Part shown: positions 1 through 9,379 of the stretch, one piece after another
How the letters are laid out: every line of letters begins with the position of its first letter
Numbering within the stretch: the first letter of the stretch is position 1
NCBI GenBank assembly: GCA_910592005.1
Contig: CAJVPP010000157.1
Span: 1-43,617 of the forward strand
Source of the DNA: Funneliformis mosseae
Lineage: Eukaryota; Glomeromycota; Glomeromycetes; Glomerales; Glomeraceae
DNA: 43,617 nt
Direction: 5' to 3'
Translations under genes and position numbers: made by a program
Notes under the pieces: generated by a model
Seen by the model: only the letters and a program-made list of their open reading frames with translations
Told to the model about the DNA's origin: nothing
The model's database searches: none

Positions 1-830
1 ATGAGATATTCAATGTTATCTTTATCAATATGATAATATTCAGGATTCTGTAACCACTTTAGCTGGTTAGACCAATCTGAATCTCTAACAACTTTATAGC
101 CTCGCTGGTATAATATTTTAAAAATAATATTATATGTTATATTAGCTAATCTCAAATATAATTGATATTTCTTATCAAATATCCAATCAATATGAGAAGT
201 TATACCTAAATACTTCTTATCATTAGAAGTACCATCATTCCTCACCATCTCCCAAATTATTTTTGCCAATGATTTGGGTCTCATTCTGTAACTCTGCTAA
301 GCCTGTTGGATAAGTTTAGCATTGTTAAATAAGCGATATGCAACAGTTTTCCTACCTTCATGTGAATAATTATAACCATAATGATTCAAACCTCTACTGT
401 ATATAACTGAACATGTTAGATAAATCTCTTCAAACTCATTAAGACTAAGCGATGCCACTTTTTCTCCTTTTTCGTATTTCTTTGTACATGATTATAATGA
501 ATTTTAGTGGTAATATATTTATTCAGGTGATCATTAACACATTTGATGGTATTTTTACGAATAATTACCAAGGAGTCGTATACAGTACAATAAATATTAA
601 ATGAGCGTCTTCCAGCTTTAAATTTTCCATCTATATATTCTTTTTCAACCATTTGGATAAATCCATTTTTTGAAAAGTATTTTGGGTTATATTCAAGAAG
701 TTTCTTAAACAGAGAATGAACATGAGAACATCATATTTCTGGTATTTTACCATTATACCTATATTGCAGGTTGTTCAACGCTTGTATTACTACAGGACTC
801 AAACTATTAAATTTAGCTATTTTATGGATA
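1..830 (-). pseudogene. Decayed multicopy protein gene of unknown function, cut by the window edge
   Basis: The minus strand reads as one protein from about 825 down to base 1 if three breaks are ignored: a TGA near 738, a frame change near 470 and a TAG near 297. The reading frame is otherwise rich in ordinary residues. It includes aromatic and charged segments such as VEKEYIDGKFKAGRRSF (about 650-600) and, in the final open stretch from an internal Met at 284 to the edge, KKYLGITSHIDWIFDKKY. No domain is recognised. The style fits the uncharacterised multicopy proteins of Rhizophagus genomes, but that is inference. The 3' end lies outside the window, so this is a partial as well as a broken gene. 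Confidence is good that it is former coding DNA and low for any function. Confidence 0.55.
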
Positions 831-2500
831 TAGGATAGCAGTTTAGTGATTTATAGCGTTTTTAGAAATTTTAATAATTTATAGTGATTTATAGCAAATA
901 TATTATAATAAAATACCAAATTCATTTTTATTCAATTATAAGCATATAGAGATTTATATAGGGTCTATATGCTAATTTTATATTTACACTTGATTTAGTC
1001 AAGAACACTGTGTATGAATCTCTCGTGATTAACAGGAATTAGCCAGATGTAACATAAAAATTCTGTATCACCCTAGCTTTCAGTCAGATTCTGGCACTTT
1101 CCCACAACTGTAGAATAGTATTTTAATGTTCTAGCTGTTTGTTTTTACAATTATAGCTGTATTAATAAGCAAATGTAATTAATAAATATCACTTGTAAAA
1201 TGCGAAACACGTTCAAAAAACTCAAAGTAAAATCTTTATTTATCATTATGTAATATAGCTAATCCGTTAAGCAAAAAAAAAGTGAATATCATGATAATAA
1301 AATTTTCGCAGAGTTGCATGGGAGAACGCACTCTAAATATCATATAGTTGCATTAGGCAATTAGTCTGATATATTAGAACACTTATAGTCAGACCTAAAG
1401 CCCGTCTCGAAAGACAATGACTGCTCCTATTCTTTAGCTCCACTAATTGCTACCATTATCACTATTATTACTACTACTACCGCTATTACTAAAATCCCTC
1501 CTCTACTTCTCTTTCAATCTATTCTTCGATTTTATCTAAGAAAGTAGTTCTCAGAGTTTTTTAATAGTGGTAGAAACTTACCAAAGTCGCAGAGCTTAGA
1601 CGAATTTCTTGAGAAATTATATTGTATAATTGTGTGTGGGAGCGTCCCTCCCTTCTTCTTCTTTGATTAAATAGGACTGTGAATTCCACCTATAAAGTTT
1701 GGATTTCATCAGGATATTCTGAATATTGACTGGCAGATACACAACCTGAAGAGAATCAAGACGAACCTAATGATAGATGATAAAAAGTTATTACCTCTTT
1801 ATCTTTGAGAATATATGCAAAAAGACAGAATGATGAAAATTTCCTTATCTTACGATATACGATTCCATTCCGCCTCTCCTTTCATTTTTTGTATTTCATT
1901 ATTTAACGCTAATATTGATTTTTCAAGTTTGGCGATCTGTGATTTTGCTGGAGTCGATAATAGATATTTGCATAGGAATAAGAACACCCTATAAGAAATA
2001 TATATATTATGGTATTTCCTGAAAAAATGCCTCAAAATGTCTCCACTGTTAAGATACCTGGAGAAGTATCTCATAAATTACGACGAAAGCAATGAAAATA
2101 AGAAATAAGATAATGTCGAAAATGAATGAAATCATTTTTTATTGGAAAAGTTTATTAGGTATTTATTGATTTAGAAGTCGCGAAAGATATTTCGATAGTT
2201 TTATACTCAATAAAAAATTGATTTAATTGATTTGAAGCAGATTACTTGTTAGAATATTTTGAGGATAAAATAAATATATTACTTTTTTTTATTTGTTTCT
2301 CCTACTAGACGCCTCCAATATATCCAGTATTTTTATAATTATGATTCCTTCGCAGTTAAGAGCTATAATCATCGCAAAATATGAAAGTTCCTAAATCTTT
2401 GCTGGAAATCATATTGCCCAATAATTAACCGATCCAGATTTTCTAAATTACCCTGTATTAAATAAAAATTAGTATGTAGATTCCAGAGAAATCCATACCA
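831..2500. other. Stretch without a supportable gene
   Basis: No convincing frame continues here. It holds a duplicated 'tagtgatttatagc' word at about 845-897 and an ACT/ATT-rich microsatellite at about 1453-1492. A 74-codon minus-strand frame at 1850-2074 has a coiled-coil-like C-terminal half (AKLEKSILALNNEIQKMKGE). That piece could be a scrap of one of the coiled-coil families nearby, but I cannot place it. Confidence 0.4.
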
Positions 2501-2689
2501 ATCACCTCCCACACAAGAAAAATAATTGACTTTCAACCCCTATTCTTCGGCAAGAATTTTATCAAATATCTTCTGTGTATTTCAGGTAATCGCTCTATAT
2601 GACCGTTTAAACCACCCACGTAATTCAAAAAAAAGATACAATAATTCAATCTAAGCGAGTATGTAATTCATCCAATAATTCTCCTGTCT

Positions 2690-4357
2690 TTAGCACTTGA
2701 CTTCATCATTCTGGCTCAGCAGGCGGATACCAGAGATATAATAGGACTCATCATTGGCGAGACTTTCTTTCATATCTTTCATCAGGATAATAATAACCTT
2801 CACTATATCTACTGTATCCATTGTATTTATTATATTCATCATCCGAATCATCTAACCCTTCAAAATTATTGTCATAACTATAGTCACTATCATCATATAC
2901 CCTATTTAATTGCGAAGCAACCCCTTCATTTGTTTCTTTCACTGATTGAGGTATAGAAACATTATCAAAATATACATCTCCATAATCCTCAGCTGAAATT
3001 AAGGGTTTCATTTGTGTCTCCAATACCTCTTCAGAATCAGTAATAGAGTTATCTTATTCTTCAGGATTATCAGCAAATTTTATATTAGGCTTTTCGATAA
3101 AATGATCTATAATCGTTTGAATTTGAGTATTAGTAAATTTTGAAATTATATCTGCATTATATGTTTTGATATATTGAATCTTGTCCATTCCTATTCTTTT
3201 GAATAAATTGTCAATCCTTAAAGCTTTCTGTGTCTGCTTACATAAAGTTTTACGTTTGGTATCTAGTAACTGTTTAACAATAAAATTGTATATCTGACCT
3301 TTCGCCTTCTTTCCCTCAACTTTATTACTGACCATAAAATCTCTATATATGCTTTTGAATTCTCTAGCATAGAAACACTAATGTAACGTTTCTTCTCTAT
3401 TGGCTTTGATTGCACTTATTTCTGCATCACATACGTTTTTATATAGACTAATAATATCTCTATTATCTGGTGGTAAGTGAGACATGTTAGAATAGATGGA
3501 GTTATTGAAGTCTTATTATTTGGGCGAACTAAGTTCGCTGAAATTTCAGTCACATGTTTTTTTTTCTTGAATAAAATCATTTCTCGAATCAAGTCCTGTT
3601 CGTTTTTTCACTCATGGGAAGTAGATGCAGTATTCTGAGAAATCGAAAGTGCCTCCTGGTTAGGTGATCTATACTGAAGCTTCTCCTCATACTTTCTTTG
3701 CCTGATCGAATCACTAACTCTTTTCTTATGTGTCTTATTCAAGGTTTCATCCATCATCTTGTCTTCCAATGATTTACAGATTTTTGACTTCTGACATACG
3801 CTGGAATTTGAAGTGATATCAGATATATCAGATGTGTCTTCTGGCATTTATTTAGATATATCATCTTCCAGTAAAGAGTTTGCAGAGGGTGATGCAGAGT
3901 ATTGAATCTCTGATTCTTCAGATTTTGTCCGGCTATGTTCTATTTCAGGTGAGGGATCAGGAATAATAGTTTCTTCAAATGCAATAGCATAGTGTAAACT
4001 AGCATCCTCACTAATAGCTTGTGGAATATCTTTTGTAGAAGATACTCTCAGTTCATTAGTAATAACCTGAGTCTGCCTCTGTTCCAATTTTGTGACTCTA
4101 TCTTTAAGCTTAGTATTCTCGATAATGAGTTCGGTAGTTTCCATTTTATTTTTTTTCTTCAACTCTTCAAACCTGATTTTAAGCTCAATGCTCTCTTCTA
4201 TGACCTGTCTTAACTTCAAATTTTTAGCCTCAATCTCAGCATATTTCTTTCTAAGTTCAGGAATTTTAGCATTCTTCTTTCTAAAATTAGCAATCTCGAC
4301 TAAGAGCTTCAAATTTAGTTTTTTCAAAGAATCAATCTTAGACTGTGTGTTTGCCAT
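2690..4357 (-). pseudogene. Degenerate coiled-coil / low-complexity multicopy protein gene (S-antigen-like family of Rhizophagus)
   Basis: The start is a clear ATG at 4357 (MANTQSKIDSLKKLNLKLL). About 110 residues of heptad-rich coiled coil follow, then Ser/Pro/Glu-rich linkers. A single in-frame TAA at 3848-3850 interrupts the gene and the same frame resumes at 3847 (MPEDTSD). A TGA at 3608-3610 is again followed in frame. Further 5'-to-3', after a frame change, comes a compact basic segment at 3335-3054 (GEKKAKGQIY-like, KRKTLCKQTQ, IQYIKTYNA) and an acidic Asp/Tyr-rich tail at 3023-2751 (DDSDYSYDNN, GYYYPDERYERKS). This domain order matches a large repeated protein family I recognise from Rhizophagus, some members of which are labelled S-antigen-like. 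Function is unknown. The breaks show it is a dead copy. Confidence 0.7.
3512..3555. repeat. Short repeat shared in inverted orientation with 5016-5071
   Basis: The word 'ttatttgggcgaactaagtt' followed by 'cgctgaaatttc' on the plus strand matches the reverse complement of about 5034-5065 with three or so differences. It contains a small palindrome, gcgaac-taa-gttcgc. Here it lies antisense within the coiled-coil pseudogene. In the other copy it encodes the start of the nuclease-like segment. Confidence 0.6.
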
Positions 4358-4489
4358 TTTTTAAATATAATATAAATAAGTTCAAAAGTGAATTTAAAAA
4401 AATATCATACAAAAATTAATTATCGTAAAAATACTATTTAGATCTGATTGCTTTATTGATACAATATAAAAAATATATGTGAAGCAGAT

Positions 4490-5085
4490 GCTAATTACTC
4501 ACTATTTCTTAGTAATTTTTCTTGTACGCGTCACTTCTTATTTTCAGATTCATCACATGCTAATACCTTATTTTTCAATAACTCTATAACTATACTGATT
4601 ACCTGTTTTATATCTTTTCTTAGACTCTGATTCAGTTCCTAATTTCTCACCTAAAAATAAATCAAATAATTAGCAAAGTTAGAATGAAGATCATGACAAG
4701 AATTGCTCTATGAATCCATTCCATAATAGAAAATTTTTCTTATACCAGTCGACACAATCTCATATAAATAGTTATAATCCTTAGCCTTAAATGCTTCGTT
4801 CGCAGTTCGCTTCTTCTTGTTCATGTGAAAGGAACTCTCGAGTTATTTTATATTTTGAAGGTAACCAATCTTAATATTTCGTGATTTTCCCTCAATGATA
4901 CACAAAAAATTCTCCATCCCAGTTATAGCGTAATCAACTCTTCCAAATGCGTATAATACAGATGAAATAAATTCGTAACGCATTAGGAACTATTACGAAA
5001 AAATATTAGCCTATCTTCAGTCACTTTGCCAAGAAATTTTAGCAAACTTGGTTCGCCCAAATAATGCCAAGAAAAAATATCACAT
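4490..5085 (-). pseudogene. Decayed gene fragment with PD-(D/E)xK nuclease-like motif layout
   Basis: Reading the minus strand from about 5085 gives LFGRTKFAKISWQSD, then two stops and a frame change. A long open frame from about 4991 follows: RYEFISSVLYAFGRVDYAI, then ENFLCIIEGK, GYLQNIK, MNKKKRTANEAFKAKDYNYL, and a lysine-rich helical end near 4500 (QSLRKDIKQVISIVIELLKN). The order Glu (RYE), Asp (VDY), Glu-x-Lys (EGK), then Gln (LQN) is the classic arrangement of PD-(D/E)xK nuclease folds. The assignment is motif-level inference only. Stops inside the frame (TAA after GYLQNIK, TAG after YYGMDS) show it is dead. It lies just upstream of the coiled-coil pseudogene on the same strand, and full-length family members may join these modules. 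Confidence 0.55.
5016..5071. repeat. Partner of the inverted short repeat at 3512-3555
   Basis: Reverse-complement copy of the 'ttgggcgaac' word family. It is about 1.5 kb from its partner and in the opposite orientation. Confidence 0.55.
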
Positions 5086-5109
5086 ACCTGGATTGAATTG
5101 CTTGATGCT

Positions 5110-5440
5110 CATTATATCCACACTATTAACTTTATATTTGCGAAGTACTGTACATCTTTTAATTCTTCCAGTGTTTTGTATGACGAGAAACTTCGTAATT
5201 TTTGTTTTGATATTTCTTCAATAAAATCCGCTCTGCAGTGAATAAAAAAATCTAATTAATCGAGTTTGATCATTCATACCATTTAACTCAACGCATTTCC
5301 ATAGAATAGAAATACTGCATCTGTATCACAATTGGCAAACAAATAGAGTGAGGTAGAGAGATTTATCTATTAATAAGAAATGTAAAATATGTTCTAATAA
5401 TTCCTGTATATTAAAAATACTTGTATGCACTATGCGAAGC
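5110..5440 (-). pseudogene. Second, truncated F-box gene copy
   Basis: On the minus strand from about 5430 the frame reads TSIFNIQELLEHILHFL, then DKSLYLTLFVCQL, a TGA where a Trp is expected, and YRCSISILWKCVEL. This is an F-box (leucine-rich first helix, Leu/Phe pairs, conserved W-x-x-x-x-L-W pattern). It closely resembles the F-box at 6712-6488, in nucleotides as well as protein: 'gagagatttatct' occurs in both. After about 60 residues the frame breaks and no leucine-rich repeats can be followed. F-box proteins act as substrate adaptors of SCF ubiquitin ligases. This copy is a pseudogene produced by tandem or segmental duplication. Confidence 0.65.
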
Positions 5441-5517
5441 GCCTCTGGCTAAATAATGTGTATTATATGTTATATCTTTAATCAAAAAAATAAATACAAA
5501 GCTCAGGACTAGCTAGA

Positions 5518-6712
5518 TCATTCAAACTCTGATTCAGTTTCAGAGCTAGAAGATTCTGAATCAGAACAGCAGTAATCTTTATCAAAATTTTCGATATGAA
5601 TATTTGGATTTAGCTGGTCCATGGCTTTTTTGCTAATATTTTTACATCCTTTCAAATCTAGAGATTTTAAATTGAACAATTTCTTCGATAGTTTTACTTA
5701 TAATATTGCAATAACTAAGGTTGAGATGTTGGAGCTTTGGGCAGGAACGTATGACATTACAAATTAATGGTTCACTAACAAAATCACAGCAACATAGATT
5801 GAGGTATTCTAATTTATGACAAGTATAAGCCAATGCTTCAGTAACCTTATCAGTGATATCATTACAGCCAATCTCTATATGTCTTAAATTCAGAAATCTT
5901 TTGATAATAACTATAATTAATCTATCATCCCATAAAGCCATGGCATCACAAAAGTTGAGATACTCTATATTGAAACATCTTCGCATTAAAGTATTAGCAT
6001 CTTTAACATTCCTCTTACTATATGCAATATCATATTTTCATAAATTTGGGCATGAGTTTAAGATGTAACTTATAGATTTATCTGTGATCTGACGTGCTTC
6101 GGCAAAATAGAACTCTTGTAAATCATGAAAATTTTATACGATTTCAAATAAGGATTTATTAGTAATATTTTTGCAGTAAAAAATATTTAGATATTCTAAT
6201 TTATGGCATGATCGTATGATCGCACATAAGCCTTTATCGGTTATTGCTTGAGCATCCTACAAATTGAGATATCTTAAATTAGAATATGATTCCGCTATTA
6301 TAAATAGTGCTCTATCACTAAAACTTATACTATTTTTAATATTTAAATAAATTATATTCAGAAATGTATTCACAATACTTTTTATTTATTTATCCGAAAG
6401 TGAATGGTAATAAGTAATTTCTAGATGGGTTGTATTCAAAACATGAGCTGGCTTATTCTTTTCACACATTATTTTTACAAATATTTCCTATTGAGTACGA
6501 TTTCTCTCACTATAAGTATATTCATCTGGGAAATAGTATCCATATATCAGATCATTCTCCTTTAGTTCGATATATTTCCATAAGCTAAGAATAGCACATC
6601 TATACCAAAATCGATTAATAAATAGAGCAGGGTAGAGAGATTTATCTATCGCTAAAAAATGTAAAACTCGTTCTAATAGTTCTGGTAAATAAAAGATGCT
6701 TGATTGCATCAT
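5518..6712 (-). pseudogene. F-box / leucine-rich-repeat gene, broken (AMN1/FBXL type)
   Basis: ATG at 6712 opens an N-terminal F-box (residues about 5-45: SIFYLPELLERVLHFL, FINRFWYRCAILSLWKYIEL). Cysteine-containing leucine-rich repeats follow across about 6480-5640: KLEYLNIFYCKNITNKSL, NLRHIEIGCNDITDKV, KLEYLNLCCCDFVSEP and [16 protein letters not shown]. The C-terminus is acidic and serine-rich ([15 protein letters not shown]) and ends at a TGA at 5518-5520. The ancestral protein would be about 400 residues, usual for a fungal FBXL adaptor of an SCF ubiquitin ligase. TAG or TGA stops interrupt it near 6488, 6390, 6255, 6130 and 6050, and a frame change near 5655 separates the last repeat. 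Glomeromycotina are known for expanded F-box families. This member is clearly inactive. Confidence 0.75.
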
Positions 6713-6889
6713 GTGAAGTACCTTTGACTAAATATTCTGTTTATATGTTGTATCTTTAACAAAAAATAAAATTACGCAGGTAATGTTCACTGATTCGGAC
6801 TATTAGTCAGATTGAGTTATAGCTCGATTTAACTATCAGCTGAATTAATATGAGATCGTATACTTAAGTGTACCTATTGTTAGTGTTGA

Positions 6890-7860
6890 ATTATGCATAT
6901 TCAAGTTTACACTATTTTCCCACATTTATAGTGAACCTAAGAGTATTTCAGGAAATTGATCAGGCCAATCTGATCCAGTAACTATGAATTCAGTGAGTAT
7001 ACTTTTATGCTTCTCATCAGCATTTAAGATAATACGTAGATTACCCTTTTCTAATGTAAAATAAGACTTATCTAAAAACCTGTTTACTCTAGGATTACTA
7101 TTGTCTTTTGCGTATGCTATTTTTATAATTTTTTCACTAATGTAATTTGCATTAATGCATATGTCAATCTTAAATCAAAAATCTATGAGAACTATTCTGG
7201 ACTGTTCAAGATTTACCTCTCTTTTCTATATATCATTTATACTGCTAGCATGTTTTAGATCCTAGTCTGGAAGATACTTTAGAATAAAAGGTATTAATTC
7301 TGGTGTAAGTTGATCAAGTAAATTAGCTGTATATATTTTATATGGTTAGAAGATTTTTTCAATCGAAAAATAAGGTTATTGTTGCACAATCTGTGGCTTA
7401 GCAAATTCTTCTGAGCTGATGATTACTGTTCCAAATCTTCTTCTCAGCCGTGTCCTTCTTTGTTGCTTATGAGGAATAGCTTTTCGCTTTCTTATCGTCT
7501 CAACTGAATCAGATTCTTCAAAAGACTCAGATGAATAGGAGAAATCTTTACCTTTTTTACCAATCAGCAAGAGAACTATTTTTTGTATTAAGTCGACCAC
7601 AGTTTCCCTATCCACACATTCGTTCAGATCTTCTAATTCAGTCTCTAAGAACTTTACATCTCTTTCTAATCTTTTTACTCTCTTTTCTAAAATGTTGTAT
7701 TGGGAATGATAATCTTCTAATTGTTTTTTTAGTGCCCTATTTTTGCCAGAAAGTGCACTATATACTTCTGCATTTTGCTTATTTAGTCTAAATATCTGGG
7801 CTAATTTCTTCGTATATCTGATAACTTCCTACTCGCTGGATATATCAGATAAATGATTTT
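6890..7860 (-). pseudogene. Degenerate coiled-coil protein gene, unknown function
   Basis: From about 7830 the minus strand is open to a TAA at 7376. It encodes a coiled coil (SALSGKNRALKKQLEDY, NILEKRVKRLERDVKFLE) and then a Ser/Glu and Arg-rich stretch (SSESFEESDSVETIRKRK, HKQQRRTRLRRRFG) that could bind nucleic acid or act as a nuclear signal. A TAG at about 7829 precedes it in frame. Beyond 7376 the frame resumes with stops to about 6900 (LLDQLTPELIPFILKYLPD, NRFLDKSYFTLEKGNLRIIL). The true start was not found. It lies downstream of the recombinase-like pseudogene on the same strand. No enzymatic motif was seen. Confidence 0.55.
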
Positions 7861-7962
7861 GATCAGTTATTATTTTCGTGATATTTTATATATGCTATAT
7901 CTTAGGCGAACGAAAAAATAAATTTAAAAATGATATCCCAATCCTCTAACTAATATATATGA

Positions 7963-9083
7963 TTAGTTTTCATCGAAGAGCTCAAATGCTGTTGCCTGAT
8001 CATAAGGCTATCCTCTTTTTCAAAAATTGACTATTATATAGTTTTACGCTGGGAAGGAATGGTTGTCTGGCGAATGTCGAAGGGCTTGACTGGCGATGGT
8101 CATAGCATCTGATAAATTCTTCACACTATTCAATACGACTACAAATACTGCCCCTAATTTACGCAAATAGCTAAGAAGAAGTGGTTTATCAGTTTCAGGA
8201 AGAAATCTATCTTTTTTCAGAAATGTATTAAACCATTTAACTCCTAGCACTCCTGGATCCCTCAACTGTCCAGAAGAAATTGCATTCTGAATCCAAGTAA
8301 GGAGAAGTTTAGCCTGCTCTTCATCTTTTTTTAACGATCTAAATATTCGAGGATTATCCTATTGGCCTCAGTTTTTTGCGTATCCAGTTATACCTCTGTT
8401 AGATATGTGCAAGTCTTTAATTTCAGTGGGACGGACGTAGAGCATTATGATTACATCAGCTAGGGCTTGCATATCGGGTATATTAGACACATCATAGAAA
8501 TTGAGTCTTGCCTTAACCGATTCTAACAAGAAGTGATCTGAAAAATCAATTCCTTCATTTTCACGTTGATCCCTATGCTCCTTTTGAATCTTATTAGATG
8601 TGCAGGTTGTTTTTTCGTCTAATGTAGTAGAGATTATTTTCTGAAGCATTAAGTTTTCGCAATTCTCTTTGAAGCCTACTAAGACAGGATGTGGTGACGA
8701 TAGGGTTAGGGCATTATAGTTAAAGTCTTGGCTATTACCTTTATTTCTTTTTTACCAAGATTATCTCAAATAATACATTGGACTATACTTTCGATGGTTT
8801 CTCCATCTGAGATGATATCAGATACTTAACATATATTAACATCTCCTCTTTCTTTGAGGATTACCCAACTTTTACTTTGACAAATTCTCTGATCAGAGAT
8901 TAGTACAAATGCTTACTTTCTGTTAAAATTATACCCTTTTTGAAAGCATTAACGACCCTTGTCTCTTTTTAGTTTATCTATCAAAAGCTCGAGTAATTCT
9001 GAAGCGTGCTGACTAAGTTCTTCATCACTCATATCTTTACTAAGTTTGTGCTTTGTAACGTATTTTGTTACAATTGCAAACAT
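7963..9083 (-). pseudogene. Tyrosine-recombinase-like (Crypton-type) gene, broken
   Basis: ATG at 9083 (MFAIVTKYVTKHKLSKDMSD) starts a frame that can be followed to a TAA at 7963-7965, about 370 codons. Key segments are a box I-like LYVRPTEIKDL (Arg codon at 8431-8433, pattern R-x-x-E-x-x-L), a Lys-containing turn GITGYAKN, and ALRHSPDNH followed by NY with a candidate nucleophile Tyr at 8038-8040. This order resembles the catalytic core of tyrosine recombinases, which cut and rejoin DNA through a covalent Tyr intermediate. Fungal Cryptons carry such genes. At least eight stops interrupt it; in the last 25 codons TAA, TGA and TAG each sit where Gln, Arg and Gln would suit. A frame change lies near 8650. 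It is about 300 bp downstream of the primase-helicase on the same strand. An unrelated DNA-binding protein is possible. Confidence 0.55.
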
Positions 9084-9379
9084 AATTGTGTAGATATAGC
9101 TTGTAAAGTAACTACTAGATTATGTGCAACCCTTAGGTTATTCTATATCTAAAAAAGTTCAATTTGAAAAATATTCCACTATTTATCTACCTATGATCGG
9201 TAGGCAAAAAGAATATTATAACTTATTGCGAGCTCTCTATAAGGCCACTGGCTCTAGTTAGAATATCTTTTATACATATTTAAAAATTGTGAGTAGATAG
9301 GATATGTGAAAAAAAAATAATAATTTGGAATTTTATATCGCCTAGTTAGCTAAAAGGCGCTGTGCATAAAGAACGAAAA

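Noticed and set aside
4019..4364. Two plus-strand ORFs rich in Phe/Ser/Leu
   Set aside because: They are antisense shadows of the coiled-coil coding strand, whose Lys/Glu codons read as Phe/Leu/Ser on the other strand.
8700..8712. 'gatagggttaggg' as a telomeric remnant
   Set aside because: Only about one and a half TTAGGG units, inside the recombinase pseudogene.
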